Assembly (NCBI RefSeq): GCF_004684775.1
Contig: NZ_SRIC01000029.1
Location: 1 to 49,813 of the forward strand
DNA from: Streptomyces sp. MZ04
GTDB lineage: Bacteria; Actinomycetota; Actinomycetes; Streptomycetales; Streptomycetaceae
Direction: 5' to 3'
Length of the DNA stretch: 49,813 bases
The notes under the pieces are model-generated. The model saw nothing but the letters and a program-made list of their open reading frames with translations. It was not told where the DNA came from and made no database searches. Made by a program: the position numbers and the translations under genes. Position 1 is the first letter of the stretch; each line of letters opens with the position of its first letter. Of the stretch, positions 23,947 through 32,134 are shown piece by piece.

Positions 23947-25509
23947 TCACTTCTTGACGTCGCCCTTGATGTGCCGCTGCACGAACTCGTAGGCGCGGTC
24001 GCCGAACTGCCTGCCGAACTCGAGGGACGTCTCGGCCGTCTTCTTGAAGTGCACACCGGCCCACACGCGGCTCGCGGCGCAGTCCTTCTCGAACGCGCTC
24101 CAGGTGGCGTAGTGCAGCTCGATGTCCTTGGCGGGGGTGACGCCCGGCTCCGTCTGCGTCGATCCTGCGGGGAAGGGCTGCTTCCACTCCAGCACGTCGT
24201 CGCCGAGGAGGCGCCGTACCGCCTGCGCCTGGGCGGCCACGAGCGTCGTGGTGCCGCACGGGTACTCGGGGCGGTCTCCCGCGGGCAGGTAGCTGCCCCA
24301 CTGGTCGGCGGGGATGTCGTCGACGGTGCCCTTGCCGGGGCCGCCCCAGGCGCTCACCTTGCGGTCGCCGTAGACGTGCCGGATCGCGCTGGCGGGCCGC
24401 ACGGCGTTGTCCTCGTGCTTGTGGTGCCAGGCGGCGATCAGGCTGTCGAGCTGCGCCACCGAGCTGGTGAAGAGCAGGTGGATCCAGCCGTCCAGGTCCA
24501 GGTCGTGGGCCAGGCCCGCGGCCTTCGTCGACTGGAGGATGCCCAGGTAGGTGTTGTCGAAGAACTCCGTCTTCACCTTCTGCTCGTCGGTGAGCTTGGC
24601 CGACGCCGCCAGGACCTCGTCCACCGCGCTCTTGTACTTGTTCACGTTGGTGTGGTCGAGGTGCTCGGGCCTGGCGAGCTCGAACTCGGCCGGGTCCTTG
24701 TAGCTGTGCGCCTTGACCAGCCGCAGCTGCGGGGTGGAGAACCGCTGGTCGATGAAGATGCCCTTGTCGCCGGGGCCCCCGCCGACGCGGCGGCGGTGCG
24801 GGCTCGCCAGCGGCTGCCACTTCGAGGGGTTGACCAGCTTGTAGGAGGTGTTCACCGGCTCGTAGCCGGTGTAGTCGTCGTAGGGCTGGCCGTGGTACGC
24901 GCCGCCCTCGTCGCCGAGGAAGTTCATCCCGTCACGCCTGCGGGCCCGCAGGGCGGCCTTGCCGGCTATGTTGCCGATGCCGACGGCGGTGGTCGGGTCC
25001 GTCGAATCGTCGTCGGGGTCCAGGCCGACCATGGTCAGCAACTGCCGCATGACGTCCGCCCGGTCCGGGTAGACGGGCTTGATCACCTGATACGAGGCGT
25101 GCAGCGCCGCGATGTTCTTGTTCCGGTTGGTGGCGCCCTCCTCGGCGGGGCGGCGCTCGATCCGGGAGAACACACCGACCGCGGTGGGGTGGTAGGGCGC
25201 CAGGGCGTCGAACCACGCGGCCTGCAGCATGTCCTGGATCCAGATGATGACGGACACGTTCTGCGGGTCGAGGGCCTGGTGCTGCCCGGTCGTGTCGCCC
25301 GACTTGCCGATCAGGTCCGTGTAGAAGTTGCCCTTGTCGAGGTCGAACTTGGGCGGCTCCGCCGCAGCTGATCCGGCGGGCTTGTCGGCGGCCGCCGCCG
25401 CGCCGGTGCCGCCCACGGTGGTCGCCGCCGCGGCCGATGCCGTGCCGATCAGCACAGACCTGCGCCCGGGTGCGTTGCCGGAGGCCGGAGAGGGTCGGGA
25501 CGTCGTCAT
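23947..25509 (-). CDS. vanadium-dependent haloperoxidase homologue A, divergent active site
   Basis: 520 residues from ATG 25509 (AAGGAAC upstream). The N-terminus GRRSVLIGTASAAAAT is a twin-arginine signal. Vanadate-pocket motifs are KHEDNAVRP and SRVWAGVHF (Arg481, His487). The middle motif, PSGH in classical chloroperoxidases and YPSGSTT in the two sister proteins, reads YPCGTTT here (Cys418, Thr420). It also has an acidic HEDN where the sisters carry lysines. Napyradiomycin clusters encode chlorinating NapH1/NapH4 and the non-halogenating isomerase NapH3, which catalyses an alpha-hydroxyketone rearrangement. The divergent site makes this copy the best candidate for a NapH3-type role, but that is inference. 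Confidence 0.88.
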   Translation of the reverse strand: MTTSRPSPASGNAPGRRSVLIGTASAAAATTVGGTGAAAAADKPAGSAAAEPPKFDLDKGNFYTDLIGKSGDTTGQHQALDPQNVSVIIWIQDMLQAAWFDALAPYHPTAVGVFSRIERRPAEEGATNRNKNIAALHASYQVIKPVYPDRADVMRQLLTMVGLDPDDDSTDPTTAVGIGNIAGKAALRARRRDGMNFLGDEGGAYHGQPYDDYTGYEPVNTSYKLVNPSKWQPLASPHRRRVGGGPGDKGIFIDQRFSTPQLRLVKAHSYKDPAEFELARPEHLDHTNVNKYKSAVDEVLAASAKLTDEQKVKTEFFDNTYLGILQSTKAAGLAHDLDLDGWIHLLFTSSVAQLDSLIAAWHHKHEDNAVRPASAIRHVYGDRKVSAWGGPGKGTVDDIPADQWGSYLPAGDRPEYPCGTTTLVAAQAQAVRRLLGDDVLEWKQPFPAGSTQTEPGVTPAKDIELHYATWSAFEKDCAASRVWAGVHFKKTAETSLEFGRQFGDRAYEFVQRHIKGDVKK

Positions 25510-25554
25510 GGTTCTGTTCCTTGTCCTTGTGGTCCTTGTGGTCCTTGTGAAGAG

Positions 25555-25699
25555 ACGGCAGCTGTAGACAGGTCTGCAGGTACGTTCCGCTGCTTCTCGG
25601 CGGGCCCTCTCGTCCGCCCCGGCCATGACCCGGCGCGCGGCCGAACACCCCTGTCTACAGCTGCCGTTCAGGGCGAGGGGGACGGCCGCGCGCCGGGTC
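25555..25699. repeat. two interleaved long inverted repeats
   Basis: Arm A, ACGGCAGCTGTAGACAGG (25555-25572), is perfectly complementary to A' at 25650-25667. Arm B, GACCCGGCGCGCGGCC (25627-25642), is perfectly complementary to B' at 25684-25699. The order A-B-A'-B' is that of a pseudoknot. It fills the 198-bp gap between the exporter stop and haloperoxidase A start. Confidence 0.85.
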
Positions 25700-25707
25700 G
25701 GCGCGCG

Positions 25708-27225
25708 TCAGGACTGCGCCGCTTCGGCCTGCTCGGGCTTCTGAGCAGCGGCTTCCGCGGGCACGGGCAGGGGGCCGCCGCGCAGCAGCACAGCGGCGAT
25801 GACGGCGCCGAAGGTGAAGATGGCGGTGCACCACCAGAACACCGTGGTGTAGCCGTCGATCGCGGCGATGCCGAGCTGCTCCGGCGACGGCTTGCCCTGC
25901 ACGTTGCTGTCCAGCCAGCCGGTGGCGGCGGTGGCGGCGATCGTGTTGAGCAGTGCGGTGCCGACGGCGCCGCCGAGCTGCTGGCCGGTGTTGATGCACG
26001 CCGAGGCGATCCCCGCTTCCTGGGGTGCCACACCGGAGGTGCCGGTGCGCGACGACGCGGAGTAGATGAGGCCCATACCGGCACCGATGACGACCAGCGG
26101 TCCGAGCAGGTCCACCACGTACGACGCGTCCGCGTCGATCCTGGTCAGCCAGGCCATGCCCGCCGCGCTCATCACCATGCCGGTGCTGATCAGCGGCTTG
26201 GGGCCGAACAGCGGCAGCAGCCTGATGGCACCGATGCCGGCGGCCACGGTGGTGAACACGATCATCGGCAGGAGCGCGGAACCCGAGGTGATGGCCGAGT
26301 AACCCAGGTTGTTCTGCATGAAGTAGATGAGGAACAGCATGACGCCGAACATGCCGATGCCGACGAGCAGCACCGTGAGGTACGCGGCGCCGCGGTTGCG
26401 GTCGAGAACGATCCGGGGCGGCAGCAGCGGATTCGCGGCGCGCGTCTGCCACGCCGCGAAAATGACCAGCAGTACGCCACCGGCCGCGAGGACGCCCCAC
26501 GTCGAGGGCGTGCTCCAGCTGTTCTCCGCGGCGTTGGAGAAGCCGTAGACCACGCAGAACATACCGGCGGACGCCACCAGCACACCCGGAACGTCCATCT
26601 TGGCACCCGGCCTGGGCTGCTTCTGCATCAGCAGCTGGCCCCCGATGAGCGCGGTGACGCCGAAGACCAGGTTGACGTACATGCACCACCGCCAGTCCAG
26701 GGAGGTGGTCAGTGCGCCGCCGATGATCAGGCCCAGGGCCGCGCCGCTGGACGCGACCGCGCTGAAGATGCCGAAGGCCTTGTTCTTCTCCTTCTGATCG
26801 ATGAACTGCGTGGCCACCACGGCCAGGACGGTCGGTGCCAGCATCGCGGCGAAGGCCCCCTGGAAGGCACGGGCCGTCACCAGCATCTCGAAGCTGTTCG
26901 CGGCGCCGCCGACAGCGGAGGCGGCGGAGAAGCCGCCCACTCCGATGAGGAAGCTCTCCTTACGGCCGATCAGGTCGGACAGGCGTCCGCAGAACAGCAG
27001 CAGGCTTCCGAAAGGCAGCGCGTACGCGGTCACGATCCACTGCCTGTCGGCGTCCGTGAAGCCCAGGTCTTCCTGCGCGGAGGGCAGCGCCAGGTTCATC
27101 ACGGTCAGATCGAGGCCCACCATGAGGTAGGCGGTACAGACGACAGCGAGGACCAGCCATCGCTTCGGGTCCGCAACCGGCCCCGAAGCGGGCTCGGCCG
27201 CAGCGGCTGCATTCGGTGTTGCCAT
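25708..27225 (-). CDS. MFS drug exporter (DHA2, 14-TM)
   Basis: 505 residues with about 14 transmembrane helices. The first helix carries VGLDLTVMNLALPSAQEDLG (motif D1 type), followed by RLSDLIGRKESFLIG (motif A) and the motif C-like region around SSGAALGLIIGGAL. This is the QacA/EmrB-type proton-driven efflux family. The start is ATG 27225, six bases after AAGGAG. It lies between haloperoxidases A and B on the same strand, so export of the chlorinated product is the natural reading. A 7-bp-arm inverted repeat lies 25 bp upstream. Confidence 0.9.
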   Translation of the reverse strand: MATPNAAAAAEPASGPVADPKRWLVLAVVCTAYLMVGLDLTVMNLALPSAQEDLGFTDADRQWIVTAYALPFGSLLLFCGRLSDLIGRKESFLIGVGGFSAASAVGGAANSFEMLVTARAFQGAFAAMLAPTVLAVVATQFIDQKEKNKAFGIFSAVASSGAALGLIIGGALTTSLDWRWCMYVNLVFGVTALIGGQLLMQKQPRPGAKMDVPGVLVASAGMFCVVYGFSNAAENSWSTPSTWGVLAAGGVLLVIFAAWQTRAANPLLPPRIVLDRNRGAAYLTVLLVGIGMFGVMLFLIYFMQNNLGYSAITSGSALLPMIVFTTVAAGIGAIRLLPLFGPKPLISTGMVMSAAGMAWLTRIDADASYVVDLLGPLVVIGAGMGLIYSASSRTGTSGVAPQEAGIASACINTGQQLGGAVGTALLNTIAATAATGWLDSNVQGKPSPEQLGIAAIDGYTTVFWWCTAIFTFGAVIAAVLLRGGPLPVPAEAAAQKPEQAEAAQS

Positions 27226-27249
27226 GATCATCTCCTTGTTCAACCAACG

Positions 27250-27273
27250 GTCTTAAGGCGTCACCTTTAAGAC
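27250..27273 (-). promoter_or_regulatory. inverted repeat upstream of the MFS exporter
   Basis: GTCTTAA and TTAAGAC (27250-27256, 27267-27273) are separated by 10 bp and lie 25 bp before the exporter start. The AT-rich arms stand out from the surroundings, as expected for an operator of an efflux repressor. Confidence 0.55.
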
Positions 27274-27336
27274 GAGACACACCAGCTGACCTGTGACACG
27301 GTCACCGGGCCTCGGGAGGAGACGACCGAGACCGAA

Positions 27337-27375
27337 CCGGTGAGGGCGGGCCGTGCCGGGCCCCGCCCTCACCGG
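27337..27375 (-). terminator. hairpin after haloperoxidase B
   Basis: CCGGTGAGGGCGGG (27337-27350) pairs perfectly with CCCGCCCTCACCGG (27362-27375) over an 11-nt loop, 7 bp past the stop codon on the minus strand. Confidence 0.8.
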
Positions 27376-27382
27376 CGTTGGG

Positions 27383-28948
27383 TCAGTCCTTGGCCTCGCC
27401 GCTGGAGTGCCGCTCCACGAATTCGTGGGCCAGGTCGCCGAACTGTTCGCCGAACACCAGGGACCTCTCGACCGTCTTCTTGAAGTGCACTCCGCCCCAC
27501 ACCCGGCTGACCGCACAGTTCTTGGCGAAGTCGGTCCAGGTGGCGAAGTGCAACGGGACGTCGTGGGCGGGGGCGAAGCCCGGTTCCGTCCGCGACGTGC
27601 CGGTACGGAAGGTGAACTTCCAGTCCAGGGCGTCGGTGCCGAAGTAGCGCCTGGCCGCCTGCGCCGACGAGGAGCAGATCGTCGTGGAGCCCGACGGGTA
27701 CTCCGGGTGGTCCCCTGTGGGCAGGTAGGGGGACCACTCGCGGCCGGGCATGTCCTTGACCGTGCCCTTGCCGGGGCCGCCCCAGGAGGTCACCTCGTCG
27801 CGGCGGTACAGGTGCCGGACCGCGCTGACCGGCCGTACGGCGTCGTACTTGCGCTTGTGGTGCCAGGTGACGATCAGCGGCTCGAACGTCGCAAGGAGGT
27901 GCGTGAGGATGAACTTGGCCCAGCCCTCTACGCCCATTTCGCCGTTCTTGTCGTGGCTGCGGGCCATGACAAGCGCCGAGTGGCCGATGCCCCAGATCTT
28001 GTTGTCCATGACCTCCGTGATGGCCTTCTGCTCATCGGTGAGCCCGGCCGAGGCCTCCAGGATCTCGTCCACCGCACGCCTGTACTTGCGGCTGCCGGCG
28101 TCGTTGCTGAAGTCCGGCGGGGCGATCGAGAACTTGTCCGGGCCCGGGAAGAGGTGGGGCTTGACCCGCGCTATCTGCGGAGTGACGAAATGCTGGGTGA
28201 CGTAGATGCCAAGGTCGCCCGGGCCTCCGCCGACGCGGCGGCCGTTGTGGGGGTGGAGCAGCGGCTGCCAGCGTGTGGGGTCGACGAGTTCGAAGGCGGT
28301 GTTCACGGGCTTGTAGCCGGTGTAGTCCGCCCAGGGCATGGGGTTGTACCGGCGGCCGCCCTCGTAGCCGAGGTAGTTCATGCCGTCTTCCTTGCGGGCC
28401 TCGAAGACGGCCTTGCCGGCGATGTTGCCGATGCCGACCGGACTGGTCGGGTCCGTCGAATCGTCGTCGGGGTTCAGGCCCAGCGAGGTCATCAGCTTCC
28501 GCATGGGCTCCAGCCTTGACGGCAGCGTGCCCTTGTACAACCGGTACTGCGCATGGATGGCGGCGGTGTTCATGTTCCGGTTGGTGGCGGACTCGCTGGA
28601 GGGGCGGCGCTTGATCCGGGAGTGCACACCGACCGCGGTCTCGGTGTAGGGCGCCACCGCGTCGTACCACGCGAGCCCCGTCAAGACGTTGATCCAGAGG
28701 AAGACGGTCACGTCCATCGGGCCGAAAATCTCCGACGAGGGTGACACGCCGGCGCCGTCGTCCTGGGGCTGGAACCAGTCGAGGAAGTTGCCGGTGTCGA
28801 GGTCGAGTTGGGGCTGGGGCGCCGCGTCGGCGGCGGCGGCCCTGCCGGTGGCCCCCAGGGTGGCCAGCGTCGCGGCCGAGGCCGTGCCGAGCAGCAGCGA
28901 TCTGCGGCGGGGCGAGAAGTCGGGGAGGGAAGAGCGGCTTGACGCCAT
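27383..28948 (-). CDS. vanadium-dependent chloroperoxidase homologue B
   Basis: 521 residues. A Tat-type signal PRRRSLLLGTASAATLATLG opens the protein, with AAAADA as a possible cleavage region. Vanadate-binding motifs are KRKYDAVRPVSAVRH, YPSGSTT (Ser419, Ser421 at the place of the classical acid-base histidine) and SRVWGGVHF (Arg482, His488). Streptomyces enzymes of this group (NapH1, NapH4, Mcl24, Mcl40) oxidise chloride with H2O2 and chlorinate or cyclise prenylated naphthoquinones with stereocontrol. The retained Ser-Gly-Ser and lysine-rich KRK segment suggest a chlorinating enzyme. Which Nap enzyme it matches cannot be fixed by reading alone. Confidence 0.92.
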   Translation of the reverse strand: MASSRSSLPDFSPRRRSLLLGTASAATLATLGATGRAAAADAAPQPQLDLDTGNFLDWFQPQDDGAGVSPSSEIFGPMDVTVFLWINVLTGLAWYDAVAPYTETAVGVHSRIKRRPSSESATNRNMNTAAIHAQYRLYKGTLPSRLEPMRKLMTSLGLNPDDDSTDPTSPVGIGNIAGKAVFEARKEDGMNYLGYEGGRRYNPMPWADYTGYKPVNTAFELVDPTRWQPLLHPHNGRRVGGGPGDLGIYVTQHFVTPQIARVKPHLFPGPDKFSIAPPDFSNDAGSRKYRRAVDEILEASAGLTDEQKAITEVMDNKIWGIGHSALVMARSHDKNGEMGVEGWAKFILTHLLATFEPLIVTWHHKRKYDAVRPVSAVRHLYRRDEVTSWGGPGKGTVKDMPGREWSPYLPTGDHPEYPSGSTTICSSSAQAARRYFGTDALDWKFTFRTGTSRTEPGFAPAHDVPLHFATWTDFAKNCAVSRVWGGVHFKKTVERSLVFGEQFGDLAHEFVERHSSGEAKD

Positions 28949-29084
28949 GGTTGCGTTCCTTGTCTCCGAGACGGATGCGTAACGGGCGATCTATGGCGGC
29001 CGCTCTTCGCCTGGGTTGTTGTTCCCGGTGCCTTGAGAACAGCGGCCCTTGTTCTCTGCTTGTCCAGGGGGATGAGGCTGACCA

Positions 29085-29116
29085 CGGTGGCGGGCTCGGG
29101 GGAGGGCCCGCCACCG
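29085..29116 (-). terminator. hairpin after haloperoxidase C
   Basis: CGGTGGCGGGC (29085-29095) pairs with GCCCGCCACCG (29106-29116) over 10 nt, 15 bp past the haloperoxidase C stop on the minus strand. Confidence 0.75.
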
Positions 29117-29131
29117 CAGTTGAGGGAGGGG

Positions 29132-30673
29132 TCAGTCCTTGACGTCACCCTTGATGAGTCGCTGCACGTGCTCGTAGGCCAGGTCACCGAACTGCTTGCC
29201 GAAGACGAGGGACCTCTCGACCGTCGCCTTGAAGTGCACACCCGCCCACACCCGGCTCATGGCGCAGTCCTTCTCGAACTCGCTCCAGGTGGCGTAGTGC
29301 ACCTTCAGGTCCTTGGCGGGCGTGATCCCGGGCTCCGTCAGCGAGGATCCCGCGGGGATGTCCCACGTCAGATCGAGGATGTCGTCGCCGAGGAAGCGGC
29401 GCGCCGCCTGCGCCTCCGCGGCACAGAGCGTGGTCGAGCCCGACGGGTAGTCGGGGTGGTCGCCCACCGGCAGGTAGCTGGTCCACTCTTCGGCGGGCAT
29501 GTCGTGGACCGTGCCCTTGCCGGGCCCGCCCCAGGCGCTCACCTTGCGGCCGGCGTACGCGTGGCGGACCGCGGTGTACGGCCGGACGGCTTCCTTCTCG
29601 CGCTTCTGGTACCAGGCGGCGATCAGGTCGTCGCACTGCGCCGTGGAGCTCGTGAAGTGCAGGTGGATCCAGTCGTCGAGGTCCAGGTCGTGGGCCAGGG
29701 CCGCGTACTTCGTCGACTGGCCGATGCCCAGGAACTTGTTGTCGAAGAACTCCGCCTTCGACTTCTGCTCGTCGGTGAGTCCGGCCGACGCCGCCAGGAT
29801 CTCGTCCACCGAGCGCTTGTACCTGCGCGGGTCGGTGTGGTCGGTGTGGTTGGCCGGGGCGAGCTTGAACTTGCTCGGGTCCTTGAAGGTGTGGGCCTTG
29901 ACCCGGCCCATCTGCGGGGTGACGAACCGCTGGTCGGTGAAGATGCCCTTGTCGCCGGGGCCACCGCCGACACGGCGGCGGTGCGGTCCGGGAACCGGCT
30001 GCCACTTCGAGGGGTTGACCACCTTGTAGGCGGTGTTCACCGGGACATAGCCGGTGTAGTCCTCGTAGGGCTGGCCGTTGTACTTGCGGCCCTCGTCGCC
30101 CGCGAAGTTCATGCCATCGCGCTTGCGGGCCTTGACGACGGCCTTGCCGGCTATGTTGCCGATGCCGACGGCGGTGGTCGGGTCCTCCGACGTGTCCTCG
30201 GGGTCCAGGCCCAGCGAGGTGAAGAGCTTCACGTAGCCCGGCACCTGGTCGGTGAACGTGGCCTTCATCACCTGGTACCCGGCGTACAGCGCGGCGATGT
30301 TCTTGTTCTTGTTGGTGGCGGCCTCGCTGGAGGGGCGGCGCTTGATCCGGGAGTGCACGCCGACCGCGGTCGGGTGGTAGGGCGCCAGCGCGTCGAACCA
30401 CGCCGTCATCGTGAGGTGGGTGAGATAGACGAGGACGGTGGCGTCCATGGGGCCGATGGGCTCCTTGAGCGGGGCGACCGGGGTGCTGAGCAGGTCCCGG
30501 TGGAAGTTGCCCTTGTCGAAGTCGAAATCGGCCGCCGCCGCGCGGGACTCCTTGGCGGAGGCCGTTCCGATGCCACCCAGGGTGGTCAGCACGGCAGTTG
30601 AGGCCGTGCCGATCAGCAGCGATCTGCGCTTCGGTGAGAAACCTGAGACAGAAGAATGTTCGGACGTCGCCAT
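29132..30673 (-). CDS. vanadium-dependent chloroperoxidase homologue C
   Basis: 513 residues with a Tat-type N-terminus (PKRRSLLIGTASTAVLTTLG). Motifs: KREKEAVRPYTAVRH, YPSGSTT (Ser411, Ser413) and SRVWAGVHF (Arg474, His480). The C-terminus LIKGDVKD resembles that of copy A (HIKGDVKK), so A and C may be the closer pair by duplication. The active-site motif agrees with copy B, so chlorination is expected. It has a good promoter (TTGACA-N18-TAGCGT at 30753-30782) and its own terminator, so it can be expressed separately from copies A and B. Confidence 0.92.
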   Translation of the reverse strand: MATSEHSSVSGFSPKRRSLLIGTASTAVLTTLGGIGTASAKESRAAAADFDFDKGNFHRDLLSTPVAPLKEPIGPMDATVLVYLTHLTMTAWFDALAPYHPTAVGVHSRIKRRPSSEAATNKNKNIAALYAGYQVMKATFTDQVPGYVKLFTSLGLDPEDTSEDPTTAVGIGNIAGKAVVKARKRDGMNFAGDEGRKYNGQPYEDYTGYVPVNTAYKVVNPSKWQPVPGPHRRRVGGGPGDKGIFTDQRFVTPQMGRVKAHTFKDPSKFKLAPANHTDHTDPRRYKRSVDEILAASAGLTDEQKSKAEFFDNKFLGIGQSTKYAALAHDLDLDDWIHLHFTSSTAQCDDLIAAWYQKREKEAVRPYTAVRHAYAGRKVSAWGGPGKGTVHDMPAEEWTSYLPVGDHPDYPSGSTTLCAAEAQAARRFLGDDILDLTWDIPAGSSLTEPGITPAKDLKVHYATWSEFEKDCAMSRVWAGVHFKATVERSLVFGKQFGDLAYEHVQRLIKGDVKD

Positions 30674-30752
30674 GTGAAGTGTCCTTATTTTTAGCGGGGC
30701 TGCACATCTGAAGTGACCTCACGCGGCCCCGACCCCGTATCCAGCGGCGCCC

Positions 30753-30782
30753 ACGCTAAAAACCGCGCAACCGGTCTGTCAA
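30753..30782 (-). promoter_or_regulatory. housekeeping-type promoter for haloperoxidase C
   Basis: On the minus strand TTGACA (30782-30777) and TAGCGT (30758-30753) are separated by 18 bp. The predicted start would be near 30746, giving a leader of about 70 nt to the ATG at 30673. Confidence 0.6.
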
Positions 30783-30850
30783 TAGAAAACCGCACGCCCG
30801 TGTACATCCTGCCCGGAGCAAGGGTTCCATGGGGCCTCTCACCAGCAACA

Positions 30851-30888
30851 ACCCTTGATTTCAAGCGCAGTTCGAGGGGATCAAGGGT
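30851..30888. repeat. inverted repeat in the ispG-haloperoxidase C gap
   Basis: ACCCTTGAT (30851-30859) and ATCAAGGGT (30880-30888) form 9-bp arms with a 20-nt spacer. They lie about 70 bp upstream of the promoter and 80-120 bp beyond the ispG stop. An operator or a weak terminator are both possible. The rest of this 297-bp gap shows no gene. Confidence 0.5.
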
Positions 30889-30970
30889 GATCCTGTGTAA
30901 AGTCTCGAGAGGCTGGAGGTCTAGTTGAGCCGCCAGAAGCGGCCACTAAACCGACCAACTCGTTTGCTCT

Positions 30971-32134
30971 TCACCGGGCGGTCTCTTCGCCGAGCGGATC
31001 GATGCCCATCTCCTCGGCGAGGCGCATGGCCTCCTCGATGAGCGTCTCGACGATCTGCGACTCGGGCACGGTCTTGACGACCTCTCCCTTGACGAAGATC
31101 TGGCCCTTCCCGTTGCCGGAGGCCACGCCCAGGTCGGCCTCGCGGGCCTCGCCGGGGCCGTTGACCACACAGCCCATGACCGCCACCCGCAGGGGAGCGG
31201 GGAAGCCCTCCAGGGCGGCGTTGACCTCGTCGGCCAGCTTGTACACATCCACCTGGGCGCGCCCGCACGAGGGGCAGGAGACAATCTCGAGCCCTCGCTC
31301 ACGCAGGCCGAGCGACTCCAGGATCTTCAGGCCGACCTTGACCTCTTCCACCGGATCGGCGGAGAGGGAGACCCGCAGGGTGTCGCCGATGCCCTCGCTG
31401 AGCAGCGCGCCGAAGGCCACGGCGGACTTGATGGTGCCCTGGAAGGCGGGCCCGGCCTCGGTGACGCCGAGGTGCAGGGGATAGTCGCACCGGGCGGCCA
31501 GCTGCCGGTAGGCCTCGATCATCACGACCGGGTCGTTGTGCTTGACCGAGATCTTGACGTCGTGGAAGTCGTGCTCCTCGAAGAGGGACGCCTCCCACAG
31601 CGCGGACTCGACCAGCGCCTCCGGGGTGGCCTTGCCGTACTTCTCGAGCAGGCGCTTGTCGAGAGAGCCGGCGTTGACACCGATCCGGATGGGAACGTCG
31701 GCGGCGGACGCGGCCTGGGCGATGTCCTTGACCCGGTCGTCGAACTTCTTGATGTTGCCCGGGTTGACCCGCACGGCCGCACAGCCGGCGTCGATCGCCG
31801 CGAAGACGTACTTGGGCTGGAAGTGGATGTCGGCGATGACCGGGATCATCGACTTGCGGGCTATCTCGGGCAGGGCGTCGGCGTCGTCCTGCGAGGGCAC
31901 GGCGACGCGGACGATCTGGCATCCGGCAGCGGTGAGCTGGGCGATCTGCTGCAAGGTCGCGTTGACGTCGGACGTCAGCGTGGTGGTCATCGACTGCACC
32001 GAAATGGGATGGTCCCCGCCCACTCCGACGGCCCCCACCGAGAACGAACGGGAGTGCCGTCGCTTGAGGATCGGCTGTTGCGGGAACTGCGGGATGCCTA
32101 GATCGACGTTCGGCACGAGCGAGTCTCCTGTCAT
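30971..32134 (-). CDS. ispG: 4-hydroxy-3-methylbut-2-en-1-yl diphosphate synthase
   Basis: 387 residues. IspG converts methylerythritol cyclodiphosphate to HMBPP in the MEP pathway with a [4Fe-4S] cluster. The ligands are visible in [12 protein letters not shown] and [12 protein letters not shown], and the TIM-barrel part begins with [15 protein letters not shown]. The ATG overlaps the dxs stop (ATGA). Streptomyces has a housekeeping ispG, so this is probably a cluster-dedicated extra copy raising C5 supply at the iron-sulfur step. Confidence 0.95.
   Translation of the reverse strand: MTGDSLVPNVDLGIPQFPQQPILKRRHSRSFSVGAVGVGGDHPISVQSMTTTLTSDVNATLQQIAQLTAAGCQIVRVAVPSQDDADALPEIARKSMIPVIADIHFQPKYVFAAIDAGCAAVRVNPGNIKKFDDRVKDIAQAASAADVPIRIGVNAGSLDKRLLEKYGKATPEALVESALWEASLFEEHDFHDVKISVKHNDPVVMIEAYRQLAARCDYPLHLGVTEAGPAFQGTIKSAVAFGALLSEGIGDTLRVSLSADPVEEVKVGLKILESLGLRERGLEIVSCPSCGRAQVDVYKLADEVNAALEGFPAPLRVAVMGCVVNGPGEAREADLGVASGNGKGQIFVKGEVVKTVPESQIVETLIEEAMRLAEEMGIDPLGEETAR

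Noticed and set aside
24890..25509. N-terminal extension of haloperoxidase A to 25626
   Set aside because: The upstream frame is open, but ATG 25509 has AAGGAAC before it and the extension would put the Tat signal internally. The other two haloperoxidases also start just before the signal.
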